Of a stretch of 36,143 nucleotides of DNA, positions 9,341 through 17,721 are shown piece by piece (positions within the stretch are counted from its first letter, which is position 1; each line of letters opens with the position of its first letter). Location: contig JAADDS010000029.1 in the NCBI GenBank assembly GCA_013153845.1, positions 1-36,143 on the forward strand, in the 5' to 3' direction. The notes under the pieces are model-generated. The model worked only from the letters and a program-made list of their open reading frames with translations, did not search any database and was not told where the DNA came from. The DNA comes from Methanococci archaeon (GTDB taxonomy: Archaea; AGJL01; Methanococci; Methanococcales; Methanocaldococcaceae). A program made the position numbers and the translations under genes.

Positions 9341-10177
9341 TTCCATCACAGTTCGTGCTTATTTAATTAATAATACAAATATCAAAAACAGTAAAAAAAA
9401 CGCTCAGTTTCCATCACAACCTGTGCTGATTTTAATAAGAATTAATAAAAAGATGTAGAATTAGGTTTTTATCATGGCTTATTTTAATTTTGAAATAATC
9501 GAAGAATGATGTATATCTATTATTGATTTGTTTCCATCACGAAACGTGCTTATTTTAATTAACGGGTTTCCTAAATTTAGAAGAGTTGGAGTTAGAGTTG
9601 CAATTCCATCACGAAACGTGCTTATTTTAATCTCCTCAAAAAGAGCTAAGTAGAATTTGGAAAAAGTAAATTTCCATCACGAAACGTGCTTATTTTAATC
9701 AATAGATACAATATACAATAGAAAAATAATTCCCGATTTCCATCACGAAACGTGCTTATTTTAATTTCAAATTATCCCATGCCTGAACATAATGCACTAA
9801 ACTACACATTTCCATCACGAAACGTGCTTATTTTAATTATAAAAATTATTAAAAATGAATTCTATGTAATAATAAAATGATTTCCATCACGAAACGTGCT
9901 TATTTTAATAATAGAAATGTTAAGGCAAACTATCGACTTTTTATCATTTCCATCACGAAACGTGCTTATTTTAATGTTGTTTGAGTAAAAAAATCACATA
10001 AGTGATTAAAATTTCCATCACGAAACGTGCTTATTTTAATATTGCTTACTAATCGTGAATCTGGCTGGTCATAAGCATTTCCATCACGATCCGTGCTGAT
10101 TTTAATGCTATAAAACAATATCATTTTAAAAAGGTAAAATTTAAAAAATTTCCATCACGATCCGTGCTGATTTTAAT
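9341..10177 (-). CRISPR. CRISPR array, 12 clear repeats plus one decayed
   Basis: Repeats of 29 bp start at about 9341, 9408, 9531, 9603, 9671, 9737, 9809, 9881, 9947, 10012, 10078 and 10149, with spacers of about 36-43 bp. On the minus strand, the transcribed direction judged from the leader and the ATGGAAA end, the main repeat starts ATTAAAATAAG, has the hairpin CACG-TTT-CGTG and ends ATGGAAA. Copies at 9531-10040 are almost identical (9603 differs at one end base). The two leader-proximal copies share three substitutions. The copies at 9341 and 9408 are diverged, and a decayed copy lies at 9466-9488. No cas genes occur in the window, so effectors must act in trans. Confidence 0.97.
9466..9488 (-). 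repeat. Decayed CRISPR repeat in the trailer end
   Basis: The apparent spacer between the repeats at 9408 and 9531 is 94 bp, more than twice the others. It contains TTTTTATCAT followed by GGCTTATTTTAAT, which matches both ends of the repeat with the central hairpin segment deleted. Counting it as a repeat splits the interval into spacers of 29 and 42 bp. Confidence 0.75.
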
Positions 10178-10543
10178 AGGACAATCTTTCTTAATTTTAT
10201 TATAATATTTTTACTGATATTTATAGTTTTCTATCAATAATTTTTCTACCCCTAAATAACCCCTTTTCTTTATAAACCCTATAACAAAACAATTCAAACT
10301 TTTATTTAAAAAACAACAATAAATAATAAACAAAAACAGATAACTAAAATAATCAACCGTGGATTTCTAAAAACAATATTAAATAATCAAAAACTCTAAA
10401 AAAACTCCATAAATAAAAACATCGAAATATATAGAATAATAAAATAAGCCACCCCTTCGAAACCAACAAAAACCAAATAAAAAACAAAAATCAAAACAAA
10501 AAACTCAAAACACAAAAAAATAAAAACAAACAACAAGATAAAT
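10178..10543 (-). promoter_or_regulatory. CRISPR leader (long repeat), right copy
   Basis: This non-coding region follows the last repeat. The first 49 bp (10178-10226) are not shared with the left copy; the next 317 bp (10227-10543) match 40-356 throughout. The block is A-rich on this strand, with small G+C islands (CCGTGGATTT, CCACCCCTTCGAAAC). By established knowledge of Methanocaldococcus, such long segments beside short repeats are the CRISPR leader, where transcription begins and new spacers enter. The direction is therefore leftwards into the array. Confidence 0.9.
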
Positions 10544-10689
10544 ATCATGCATTATTAAATTAAATATATAATATAGAAATAGACGTCAATATTAAATATT
10601 TGTAAAATGCTAAATTGTCTGTTGACGATAACAATATATATGAACTGCCACTATATTTCAGAATATTAAGCATTATTGAGGGAAAAATT

Positions 10690-10863
10690 ATGGTAAAAGT
10701 CAACTATAAGAGATGTGGTTATTGTGGAGCTTGTGTTGGTGTATGTGAAAATTTGGCAATAAATTTAATAGAGCATATAGTTGTGATAGATGAAAAAAAG
10801 TGTAGTGATTGTAATCTTTGTGTAATTGTATGTCCATTAAACGCGTTAGAGGGAGAAAAATGA
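10690..10863 (+). CDS. Small 2[4Fe-4S] ferredoxin
   Basis: 57 residues from the ATG at 10690, which has GAGGG seven bases upstream. An upstream in-frame TTG at 10615 has no RBS and was rejected. Two clusters are predicted: Cys9/12/15/19 and Cys38/41/44/48, the last followed by proline. The stop codon overlaps the reductase start as ATGA (10860-10863), so the two are translationally coupled. A ferredoxin encoded beside geranylgeranyl reductase is the likely electron donor for saturating archaeal lipid chains, as shown for a methanogen (Methanosarcina) pair. Confidence 0.9.
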   Translation: MVKVNYKRCGYCGACVGVCENLAINLIEHIVVIDEKKCSDCNLCVIVCPLNALEGEK

Positions 10864-12035
10864 GAGAGTTGATGGATAGTTATGATGTTGTGGTTGTTGG
10901 AGCAGGGCCTGGAGGAAGTATGGCGAGTTATGCTTCTGCAAAAAATGGAGTAAAAACTCTTTTAATTGAAAAATCTCAGGAAATTGGAGAACCAGTAAGA
11001 TGTGCCGAGGCAATTCCATCAATTGAGGAGTTTGGAATAAAACCAAGTCCTGAATTTGTTAGAAATATAATTAAAGGAGGGATTCTTTTTTCTCCATCAG
11101 GAAAAAAGGTTGTTGTTACACAGGGTAAAGCACAGGGGTTTGTTGTTGAGAGAAAGATCTTTGATAAGTATTTGGCAGTTAGAGCTGGTAGGGCAGGAGC
11201 AAAGATTGCTGTGAAGTCAACTGTTGTAGGTTTGGAGAGAGATGGAGATTATTGGAATGTTATAGTTGAATTTTTGGGAGAGGAGTATGTTGTAAAAACA
11301 AAGATTGTGATCGCTGCCGATGGTGTTGAGAGTAATGTAGCAGAATATGCTGGATTAAAAGCAAAAAAGAAACCGTTGGATATATGCTCTTGTGCTGAGT
11401 ATGAGATGACAAATGTTGAGTTGTTTGATAAAAATATGATGGAGTTTTACTTTGGAAATGATGTAGCGAAAGGGGGTTATGCTTGGATATTTCCTAAGGG
11501 AGAAACAGCAAATGTTGGACTGGGTGTTAGGGATAAAAAAAAGAAGGCAATTGATTACTTAGAGGAATTTATAGAGAATAGTTTAGCAAGTGATAAACTA
11601 AAAAACGCTACTCCTGTGGAATTTAAAGTTGGTGGAGCCCCTGTTTCTGGGCCAATAGAAAAAACCTATGCTGATGGGATTTTGGTTGTTGGAGATGCTG
11701 CAGGACAGATAAGCCCTTTAACTGGTGGAGGAATTTATTTAGCGATGGATTGCGGATTGATGGCTGGAGAAGTGGCAAGTAAATCTATAAAGTCAAATAA
11801 TTGGAGTGAGGATGTTTTAAAAGAATATGAGAAGTTATGGAAAGAGAAGCATTATGAATATTTGCTTAATCATTTAAAGTATAGGAAAATCTTGGAAAAA
11901 CTTTCTGATGATGAATTAGATGCTCTTGCGGAAGCGTTAGGGGATAATTTAGATGGTATTGATTTAAAAAAGTTCGTAAAGAGGATAATAACAAAAAAGC
12001 CATCTCTTTTAAAGTATTTCAAGGATCTTATTTAA
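10860..12035 (+). CDS. Digeranylgeranylglycerophospholipid reductase (geranylgeranyl reductase family)
   Basis: 391 residues from the ATG at 10860, with RBS GAGGGAG nearby. The N-terminal FAD Rossmann motif [10 protein letters not shown] covers residues 10-19, and RCAE follows where the family has its conserved flavin/substrate segment. The second FAD motif is [15 protein letters not shown] near 277. The protein has the length typical of archaeal GGR. It reduces the geranylgeranyl double bonds of archaeal membrane lipid precursors at the membrane surface, giving saturated phytanyl chains. Cotranscription with the ferredoxin supports this lipid role over chlorophyll-type or other GGR-family functions. 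Confidence 0.92.
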   Translation: MRELMDSYDVVVVGAGPGGSMASYASAKNGVKTLLIEKSQEIGEPVRCAEAIPSIEEFGIKPSPEFVRNIIKGGILFSPSGKKVVVTQGKAQGFVVERKIFDKYLAVRAGRAGAKIAVKSTVVGLERDGDYWNVIVEFLGEEYVVKTKIVIAADGVESNVAEYAGLKAKKKPLDICSCAEYEMTNVELFDKNMMEFYFGNDVAKGGYAWIFPKGETANVGLGVRDKKKKAIDYLEEFIENSLASDKLKNATPVEFKVGGAPVSGPIEKTYADGILVVGDAAGQISPLTGGGIYLAMDCGLMAGEVASKSIKSNNWSEDVLKEYEKLWKEKHYEYLLNHLKYRKILEKLSDDELDALAEALGDNLDGIDLKKFVKRIITKKPSLLKYFKDLI

Positions 12036-12083
12036 ATTTTAGGTTTTGCAAATATATAAAAAGAGATATTTAATATTTTTGAA

Positions 12084-12527
12084 TTATTCTTCTTTTTTTG
12101 GTTTTTTAACAACTAAAACCGGACAGTGTGCATTTTTAATAACTCTTTCTGCAACACTTCCAAGGAGTATTCTTTCGAGACCTGTTTTCCCAGTAGTTCC
12201 CATAACAATTAAATCTGCTTTTTTCTTTTCTGCGAATTCTACGATTTCTGTTGCAGGAACACCTTCTAACATTTCTGTGTGTATTGTCAATCCTTCCTCT
12301 TCTGCAAGTTTTTTTACTTTTTTTAGGGCTTCTTTACCTTCTTCTTTTAAAAGTTCACTTATTAATTCCCAACTTCCCTCTGCAGGAAGTCCCACGAATG
12401 GAGAGACATCTACTACATATATGGCATATAATTCAGAGTCAAATTCTTTGGCAATTGCAATAGCATGCTTTGCAGCTTCGAGTGAAACATCTGAGCCATC
12501 CGTTGGGACGACTATTTTTTTATACAA
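12084..12527 (-). CDS. Universal stress protein (UspA family, ATP-binding type)
   Basis: 147 residues from a TTG at 12527 preceded by GGTGA; translation then begins (M)YKKIVVPTDGSD, the normal UspA start. An in-frame ATG at 12566 would add 13 residues unlike the family. The ATP-binding pattern G-2X-G-9X-G-S is present (GTTGKTGLERILLGS), followed by VAERVIKNAHCPVLVV. These are cytoplasmic dimers that bind ATP; the precise role is unknown. The gene is monocistronic, transcribed towards the 3' end of the lipid reductase gene. Confidence 0.92.
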   Translation of the reverse strand: MYKKIVVPTDGSDVSLEAAKHAIAIAKEFDSELYAIYVVDVSPFVGLPAEGSWELISELLKEEGKEALKKVKKLAEEEGLTIHTEMLEGVPATEIVEFAEKKKADLIVMGTTGKTGLERILLGSVAERVIKNAHCPVLVVKKPKKEE

Positions 12528-12616
12528 GATTTCACCTTTTTTGGATCGATTAAGATCTGGGAACATAAATAGTTGGATCTCAACATCTATATAAACCTTA
12601 ACCGTAAAATTAAAAG

Positions 12617-12675
12617 TGGCGATGATGAAAAGAGGGTTAGCTGATATTGTGATGATACTTACCCGATCTGAGCCA
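12617..12675 (+). ncRNA. C/D box guide sRNA
   Basis: All parts of an archaeal C/D sRNA occur in order over 59 bases: terminal stem TGGC (12617-12620) pairing with GCCA (12672-12675); box C ATGATGA (12622-12628); box D' CTGA (12641-12644); box C' GTGATGA (12649-12655); box D CTGA (12668-12671). The two guide segments are AAAGAGGGTTAG before D' and TACTTACCCGAT before D, each 12 nt, as expected. By the N+5 rule they would direct 2'-O-methylation at the nucleotides pairing with G12636 and C12663. The gene sits in the 181-bp spacer between the stress protein and zinc protein genes. Targets were not determined. Confidence 0.9.
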
Positions 12676-12708
12676 TTTTTTTATTTTTTATTTACATTTT
12701 TAAGTCGT

Positions 12709-13299
12709 TTATTCTTTTTCATCCTTTTTTTCGCTGTCGATTATTACAATTCCTCCTTTTAATTTTTCTACTTCTTCTTCGCTCAACTCTTCCTCCTCCA
12801 CACCCTCTCCAATTATTGCACTATGTCCAAGAGGATCTATGAGAATTAATGTCGCTGATTCTTTTCCTTCTTTTATGTTTTTTATTTTCTCTCTAAGTTC
12901 TTCCGCTTTTTTCTTCTGCTCTTCTGTTTCTGCCCATCTTATAAGTGTCTGGAGGATATTATCTACTCTATTTAACACTCCCTCCACGTTGCTAACGAAT
13001 CCTTCTGCCAGTGGTCCAGGGGTTATTTCAACTCCGAGTTCTGGTATTTCGATATAAGCAGAGGAGCTTCTTACTACTCTTTTATTTAGGTCTTTTTCGC
13101 TTTTAATTTTTAGTTTATATTTTTTTGGTTCCCTAACTTCTAATGGAAACACATCACTTCTTCTAAAATTGCATTTTTCACATATCATGGTTGTTTCTAA
13201 GACCGGACCAAAATATGGGATGTCTATTTGATGAGAGGTTATAACAAATGTTCCTTTTCCTCCACAGACAGGACAATCTAATCTTTGCACATTTTCCAT
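12709..13299 (-). CDS. ZPR1-type zinc finger protein
   Basis: 196 residues from the ATG at 13299, which has GGTGAT four bases upstream; an in-frame ATG at 13311 would place that RBS inside the gene. A C4 zinc finger is at the N-terminus (CPVCGGKG, then CEKCNFRRSDVF). The following beta-rich ZPR1 domain contains SSAYIEIPELGVEITPGPLAEGFVSNVEGVL and ends with the DPLGHSAIIG segment, then an acidic Glu/Lys tail. Archaeal members carry a single ZPR1 unit, as here. In eukaryotes ZPR1 binds or chaperones eEF1A; the archaeal role is not established. Confidence 0.88.
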   Translation of the reverse strand: MENVQRLDCPVCGGKGTFVITSHQIDIPYFGPVLETTMICEKCNFRRSDVFPLEVREPKKYKLKIKSEKDLNKRVVRSSSAYIEIPELGVEITPGPLAEGFVSNVEGVLNRVDNILQTLIRWAETEEQKKKAEELREKIKNIKEGKESATLILIDPLGHSAIIGEGVEEEELSEEEVEKLKGGIVIIDSEKKDEKE

Positions 13300-13367
13300 C
13301 GTATCACCCATGGGAACTTTTAATCAATCTAATATATAAAATTTTCGTCTTGGGTTTTGTAGTTAAT

Positions 13368-13415
13368 TTTATATATTTGCCAGAGGATAATGTTATTCCA
13401 TAGCGATAATGTAAT
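13368..13415 (+). promoter_or_regulatory. Putative promoter of the HTH-eha operon
   Basis: A TATA-like run, TTTTATATATTTGC, begins near 13367. A direct repeat follows: GATAATGTTAT at 13386-13396 and GATAATGTAAT at 13405-13415, offset by 19 bp (about two helical turns). The expected start site lies between or within these repeats, giving a leader of about 70 nt before the regulator gene. The repeat could be the binding site of that HTH protein. Positional inference only. Confidence 0.35.
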
Positions 13416-13469
13416 GATTGATTATGAACAATAGCGGAAATTAATTTCCTATAACGTTAAAGTGGGAAC

Positions 13470-14108
13470 ATGTATAAGAAATTAGAAATCATCGAACGAG
13501 CAATTCTCTTAAATCCACAATATATACAAGCATTTAGGGAAAAATTAAAAATAACTCAGTCAAAATTGGCAAAAGAAAGCGGGATAAGTCAGTCCCATCT
13601 TAGTATGTTGGAGAAGGGAAAGAGACCTGCAACCAAACTTATCGCAACAGCATTAACGCTTGGATTATTAAAGTGTTTCTCATCAAATAATGTTGAAAAT
13701 CCAATTATTGAACTTTTGGATGCACTTTCCATGCTAAAATTTGAAGATACGTTTGCAGAGTTAGTGTCTGAAATAATAGAGAAAGGTGATAAAAAATATT
13801 TAAGATATATAGAGGCGTATCCAGTGTTAATAATTAGCAAAGAAAATCTCTTAAACGAAATGAGAACAAGATTGGAAGTTATAGATATTGAGAAGATCGA
13901 GATGTCAAGGGGAAGGATAAAGGTTATAGGAAGGCATAGGGACAATAAGTGTGTGGAAATATTTTTAGATTGCTCAGATATAAGGAGATTAGAAAAAAAG
14001 TTTATGAAAAAAACAGGAAAAAAGGTTATTGTTCAGGTCTTCCCAAAGGATGAGGTTCCTCCTATTTATTCAACAAATAAGGACTGTGTGATAATACACT
14101 GTTGGTGA
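13470..14108 (+). CDS. HTH (Xre/Cro-type) transcriptional regulator at the head of the eha operon
   Basis: 212 residues. The helix-turn-helix lies at about 20-58 ([29 protein letters not shown]). A helical middle follows, and a C-terminal alpha/beta domain of about 90 residues ([18 protein letters not shown] ... [17 protein letters not shown]) that may sense a ligand. The upstream site (GTGGGA) is a weak RBS. The stop codon is only 5 bp from the ehaA start, so the gene is probably cotranscribed with the hydrogenase operon, making it a candidate regulator of Eha and of itself. The function is not established. Confidence 0.8.
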   Translation: MYKKLEIIERAILLNPQYIQAFREKLKITQSKLAKESGISQSHLSMLEKGKRPATKLIATALTLGLLKCFSSNNVENPIIELLDALSMLKFEDTFAELVSEIIEKGDKKYLRYIEAYPVLIISKENLLNEMRTRLEVIDIEKIEMSRGRIKVIGRHRDNKCVEIFLDCSDIRRLEKKFMKKTGKKVIVQVFPKDEVPPIYSTNKDCVIIHCW

Positions 14109-14113
14109 TCATA

Positions 14114-14377
14114 ATGCAAATACTGATCCTCTATCTTGTATCGTTGATAACTTCAATAGTTGTAGCTGCACTGCTAAAAATGCCATTAATTCAAAAAAGT
14201 AGGCCAATTAGGTTCAGTTTTGAGACATCCATATTGTTTCCAACACCAATTTTAGCGTTGGGAATTGAGGCAATATTTCGAAATTTGTTTGGGGATTATA
14301 TTACGTTGGCATTTTTTGCTGGATTATTTGGAGCTTTGTTGTCTAAGTACTCTGATAAGATCTTTGGTGAGCCATAA
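14114..14377 (+). CDS. ehaA: Energy-converting hydrogenase A, membrane subunit EhaA
   Basis: 87 residues from the ATG at 14114, with GGTGAT just upstream. It is hydrophobic with about three membrane segments. It is the first of a run of small membrane proteins whose order and sizes match the Eha operon of methanogens; the identification rests on this position as well as on the protein. The reading frame touches ehaB by one base. EhaA should be part of the ion-translocating membrane arm. Confidence 0.8.
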   Translation: MQILILYLVSLITSIVVAALLKMPLIQKSRPIRFSFETSILFPTPILALGIEAIFRNLFGDYITLAFFAGLFGALLSKYSDKIFGEP

Positions 14378-14877
14378 TGGATGAGATAGTTGTGAGTATA
14401 TTAAAGATGCTTGTCGCTGGGGCAATATGTTGGATTAATTTTGTTATTATCGATACATACTTTGGACTTCCTGAACAACCCGGCGTTTTAGGAGCTAAGA
14501 TGATAGGAGAAAAGGTTAAAGACATTGGAGGGAATCTCCACGGTGGGTATTTTATGGGAAATATTGTTTGTTCTCCTGATGCCTCTGCTGGAACTTTACT
14601 TGCTTCAATCATGAACTATCTTATGGGTGTTGAAGGAGGGTTAATAACTGCCCTTCTTGTTTGGATTGGAAATCGACTCTGTGCAGATCCGGGGTATGCG
14701 GGAACCATTGGAGCTTTAACAATAACTGCAATTATATCCCTTTTAAAGCCAATAATTGAGCCGAAATATTTTGTTGCAGGAATGGTTTTGGCCATATTTA
14801 CTATTCAAGGGTTAGATCATAAACATGCATCATTATTACTTGGAAAAATCGCTAAAAAAATGAATAGAGGGGAATAA
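14377..14877 (+). CDS. ehaB: Energy-converting hydrogenase A, membrane subunit EhaB
   Basis: 166 residues with about four hydrophobic segments. A loop rich in Gly and Asp between them includes [30 protein letters not shown] (shown here as its family-like part near 45-75), followed by [17 protein letters not shown]. The start codon overlaps the ehaA stop by one base and the stop touches the ehaC start. It belongs to the membrane arm of Eha; it has no close relation to a core Nuo subunit that I can see. Confidence 0.78.
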   Translation: MDEIVVSILKMLVAGAICWINFVIIDTYFGLPEQPGVLGAKMIGEKVKDIGGNLHGGYFMGNIVCSPDASAGTLLASIMNYLMGVEGGLITALLVWIGNRLCADPGYAGTIGALTITAIISLLKPIIEPKYFVAGMVLAIFTIQGLDHKHASLLLGKIAKKMNRGE

Positions 14878-15122
14878 TGGATATATTAGAAATAGTTATT
14901 GGAGCAGTAGCCCTTTTAATGACTTTAAGGATATTTTTAGAGAGAAGTAGAGCAAGAAAATTATTATATTTGTGTTGTTTAAGTTTTTGTATTTCTGCTC
15001 TGATTGCTTTGTATGTAAAGAGTCCAATGGGCGGAATTACAGCGATTGTATACTTTATAACCTCCACTCTATCCTCTAACGCGATCGCTTACACGATAGA
15101 ACAAACAAAACATATTGAATAA
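14877..15122 (+). CDS. ehaC: Energy-converting hydrogenase A, membrane subunit EhaC
   Basis: 81 residues with two to three membrane segments and a basic loop (ERSRARK). The start overlaps the ehaB stop by one base (RBS AGAGGGG within ehaB). Small conserved membrane subunit of Eha, named by operon position; its individual function is unknown. Confidence 0.75.
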   Translation: MDILEIVIGAVALLMTLRIFLERSRARKLLYLCCLSFCISALIALYVKSPMGGITAIVYFITSTLSSNAIAYTIEQTKHIE

Positions 15123-15166
15123 AAAACTTAAAAATTAAAAATAAAAATTAAAAATGGGTGAAAAAT

Positions 15167-15445
15167 TTGGAAGTTCTTCCACTTATTTCAGGGGTTTGTT
15201 GTATACTTGGAGGATTAGGGGTTGTTCTTCACACCAATCCCATAAATAAGATAATAATGTTAGCTTTGCTTGAAATTGGGATGATCGGTTTAATTGTCTC
15301 ATCTTACTATCTTGATATTGCAATAATCTCCTCTATCTGTGAGCCGATATGCACGATAATTTTGCTTTTGGGATATATGAAATATTTAACCACGATTAAG
15401 AAGAAGAAAAAGTTTGGGAGGGATCTTCCAGTTTTATCAAAGTAG
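15167..15445 (+). CDS. ehaD: Energy-converting hydrogenase A, membrane subunit EhaD
   Basis: 92 residues if it starts at the TTG at 15167, which has GGTGA five bases upstream. The alternative GTG at 15158 lies inside that RBS and would add three residues. It has three membrane segments and a basic C-terminal tail (KKKKKFGRDLP). The pattern NPINKIIMLALLEIGMIGLI resembles NuoK/MrpC-type short antiporter subunits, and GLGVVLHTNP fits the same fold. Named by position in the operon. Confidence 0.77.
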   Translation: MEVLPLISGVCCILGGLGVVLHTNPINKIIMLALLEIGMIGLIVSSYYLDIAIISSICEPICTIILLLGYMKYLTTIKKKKKFGRDLPVLSK

Positions 15446-15459
15446 TTGGAGGGAGTTTT

Positions 15460-15717
15460 ATGGATTTAGTTCAATATATCCTCTACTTGGGTTATGCACT
15501 ATTGATAATTGGCACTCTTGGGGCAATTCTTGGGCCAAAAGTTGAAGATCCGTTAATACGATTTCTAAATGTGGAGGTTCCGAGTATAGGTGTGGCGTTG
15601 ATATTCCTTACGTATGATGAGGATTTGGCATTGATGACGTTTATAGCGGTTAATGCGATATTATCTTTGATATTGATTAGAGCCCTAATTTTAAAGGAGA
15701 AGTATGAAAGCGAGTAA
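15460..15717 (+). CDS. ehaE: Energy-converting hydrogenase A, membrane subunit EhaE
   Basis: 85 residues, about three membrane segments, with strong RBS GGAGGGAG. Sequence features such as GTLGAILGPKVEDPLIRFLNVE and a later acidic TYDEDLALMTF segment within the membrane region are consistent with a small ion-channel-type subunit (MrpG/NuoJ-like size class). A 130-bp A+T-rich gap follows, the largest among the first eight subunits. Assigned by order and size. Confidence 0.77.
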   Translation: MDLVQYILYLGYALLIIGTLGAILGPKVEDPLIRFLNVEVPSIGVALIFLTYDEDLALMTFIAVNAILSLILIRALILKEKYESE

Positions 15718-15847
15718 AGTTCGATAATAGTTATAAAATTATTATAAAATTAGGATTACAAAAATAAAATCAAAATAATAAGGTAAATTAATAAAGTAAA
15801 TTTAAAATTGACGGAAATAAAAGCGAAATAAATCTTTTGGTGGAAAA

Positions 15848-16309
15848 ATGAAAAAGTTGGGAAAAATTTGGAACTATCTTTCTAAACCTGAGGTCGTTCC
15901 AAGGATATTCTCCATATTTATAGCTCTGATCTTTGTGTTTGGGTTGTTGATGCCTCACTATCTAAACCCAGATCAACTCTATCCAAAACCGGTTCCTCAC
16001 TCTCAGACGTTAAAGACCCCCTTAGCCCCTTATGATAGAGGAGGAGTCCCGTTAAAAGTTCCTGCAAAATTAAAATCCCAGTATCCACAATATGAGCCGG
16101 ATCTTGGAATGATAACTGCTTATTTAACTCCTGTGGCTAATTGGATTAAAGATAAAACCTATTACTTTGGAACAACAATCGTTTCCACACCTGGAGGAAT
16201 ACTTGATGAGATACTCTACTACACGAGGGGGATGGATACAGTGTTGGAAAGTTCTATCCTTCTTATTTCCTTTATAATATTCAGTTGGATGTTCTTTAAT
16301 AAGGATTAG
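15848..16309 (+). CDS. ehaF: Energy-converting hydrogenase A, subunit EhaF
   Basis: 153 residues. One membrane segment near the N-terminus (residues 19-36) and one at the C-terminus (about 131-149) flank a proline-rich extracytoplasmic-looking region ([17 protein letters not shown] ... YPQYEPDLG). The GGTGG RBS lies before the ATG. This shape resembles MrpB-like subunits that cap the antiporter arm, though identity was assigned by operon order. There is no enzymatic motif. Confidence 0.76.
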   Translation: MKKLGKIWNYLSKPEVVPRIFSIFIALIFVFGLLMPHYLNPDQLYPKPVPHSQTLKTPLAPYDRGGVPLKVPAKLKSQYPQYEPDLGMITAYLTPVANWIKDKTYYFGTTIVSTPGGILDEILYYTRGMDTVLESSILLISFIIFSWMFFNKD

Positions 16310-16317
16310 GTGATAAG

Positions 16318-17013
16318 ATGGAAAATATTATCTACTCTCTCTATCATCCCACAATGATAATCGGATTTTCGGTTGGAATACTGTCTTTACTTGCCATTGG
16401 ATTTCAGAAGGATGATTTACACGCTTTAATACTTGCAGATGTTGTGGAATGTGCAATGCTCGTTATAATTGCAGGAGTGGGCACTGATTTAGCAGAGGCA
16501 CTAATCTTACCGGGATTAGTTGTTAGTTTGGCTGAACTTTTAGCCGTTTCAGAAGTTTTAATAACAAGAAAACATATTCAGTCAAAAAACCATGACTCTA
16601 AGAAATTTAAACTATTTGAAGAATTTAAACTACCTTTACACACTGGGGAGTTGAAGTATGATATTGAAATGGAGGTATTAAAAACATCTCCAAAATTTTT
16701 CGCGATTATTTTAATTGTATATGGAGCGATATTAAGCGGATTTACAGGAGGGGCGGTTATTGCCACAGGATTATTGTTCTATGCATTATCTCAGAGGGTT
16801 TTGGGCTTAAATATCTCTGATGACGTAAAAACACTATGGGAAGGGATGGCTGGATTGTCTGGAGTAGCTTGGGCTTTTTGGATCTTTGGATTTCTTGGAT
16901 TTTTCCTGTTTCCGAAATACTGGCTTGTCTGTCTTTTGATGTCAGGTTTGGGTTTAGTTATTAAAGTTGGGTCTAAACTTGGACTTGTTGGATATATTGG
17001 CGAGGTTAAGTGA
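16318..17013 (+). CDS. ehaG: Energy-converting hydrogenase A, membrane subunit EhaG
   Basis: 231 residues, with RBS AGGTGAT. There are membrane segments in two groups of about three, split by a hydrophilic loop at about 80-115 ([17 protein letters not shown]). The N-terminal half ([38 protein letters not shown]) resembles NuoK-like proteins with a conserved acidic residue in the membrane. It probably takes part in ion movement. The stop is followed 41 bp later by ehaH. Confidence 0.78.
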   Translation: MENIIYSLYHPTMIIGFSVGILSLLAIGFQKDDLHALILADVVECAMLVIIAGVGTDLAEALILPGLVVSLAELLAVSEVLITRKHIQSKNHDSKKFKLFEEFKLPLHTGELKYDIEMEVLKTSPKFFAIILIVYGAILSGFTGGAVIATGLLFYALSQRVLGLNISDDVKTLWEGMAGLSGVAWAFWIFGFLGFFLFPKYWLVCLLMSGLGLVIKVGSKLGLVGYIGEVK

Positions 17014-17054
17014 TCTTTCTAACTATAAAATAAGTTATCAATGGGTGAACTACA

Positions 17055-17711
17055 ATGATCAGCTCAATAATAGGACAACTCTTTGGCATTGTTCCATTTG
17101 GGGATATTGTATTTGGATTTTCGGAATTTTCAATTATCGGATTTGTAGTTGCGTTAATTTTTACGATTGTAGTGTATTTAACCAAGCCAGAGAAACAGTT
17201 GGAAGCACAAAAATTTAGAGTTGAAGATAAATTAGAGGTGGTAAGCTTAGAAGAACTTAAAATCAGAAGAATGATGGCTATTGTATGTGGAATAGCTACT
17301 GCGGGAGCTATGTTAACTTATGATTTGTTTGATTATGCTTTATTTTTAACTCTTGTAGGAATTGCGAATATTGGAATTGTTTCGGCTGTAAAAAAGGACT
17401 GGGTGTTAAATGCAAGCTATCAGTATGGTCTTATTGCAATGATTGCAACTCTTCCTTTATTTGGTTCTGCAGGAATGATATTGGCAAAAACTGGAACTCT
17501 TTCACTGTTTGAGCTTCCAAAAATCCCTACTTCACTGTTATTTGAAAAGATCATATTTGCTGCGGGGATGGCAGGAGAGACAGGTATTGCCCCTTTCTAT
17601 GCCTCCAAGGCAGAGATGTTTAGAGCTCCCGGATCTCCATACATCCTTATGATTCATCTTTCATCACTTCTGTTGATAGTGAGAACTGTTGAGATACTTT
17701 TAACGATTTAA
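17055..17711 (+). CDS. ehaH: Energy-converting hydrogenase A, membrane subunit EhaH
   Basis: 218 residues, about five to six membrane segments, RBS GGTGA. The second half has features of antiporter-like NuoL/M proteins reduced in size: GLIAMIATLPLFGSAGMILAKTG and GMAGETGIAPFYASKAEMFRAPGSPY. The Eha complex lacks a full-length NuoL/M subunit in this operon, so this short protein may supply the ion path. Assigned by order, size and these motifs. Confidence 0.78.
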   Translation: MISSIIGQLFGIVPFGDIVFGFSEFSIIGFVVALIFTIVVYLTKPEKQLEAQKFRVEDKLEVVSLEELKIRRMMAIVCGIATAGAMLTYDLFDYALFLTLVGIANIGIVSAVKKDWVLNASYQYGLIAMIATLPLFGSAGMILAKTGTLSLFELPKIPTSLLFEKIIFAAGMAGETGIAPFYASKAEMFRAPGSPYILMIHLSSLLLIVRTVEILLTI

Positions 17712-17721
17712 AGGTGAAAAA

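Noticed and set aside
9341-10543. cas genes near the array
   Set aside because: None of the neighbouring proteins resembles a Cas protein; rad50/mre11 are the housekeeping repair pair.
40-10543. The two 317-bp repeats as insertion sequences
   Set aside because: They have no open frame, terminal inverted repeats or target duplication, and one borders a CRISPR array.
10615-10689. N-terminal extension of the ferredoxin
   Set aside because: The TTG has no RBS and the extension is unlike ferredoxins; GAGGG points to the ATG at 10690.
1133-13464. The word TAAAGTG at three promoters (1135, 8271, 13458) as one regulon motif
   Set aside because: The word is short and A+T-rich, with different symmetry in each place; chance is a sufficient explanation.
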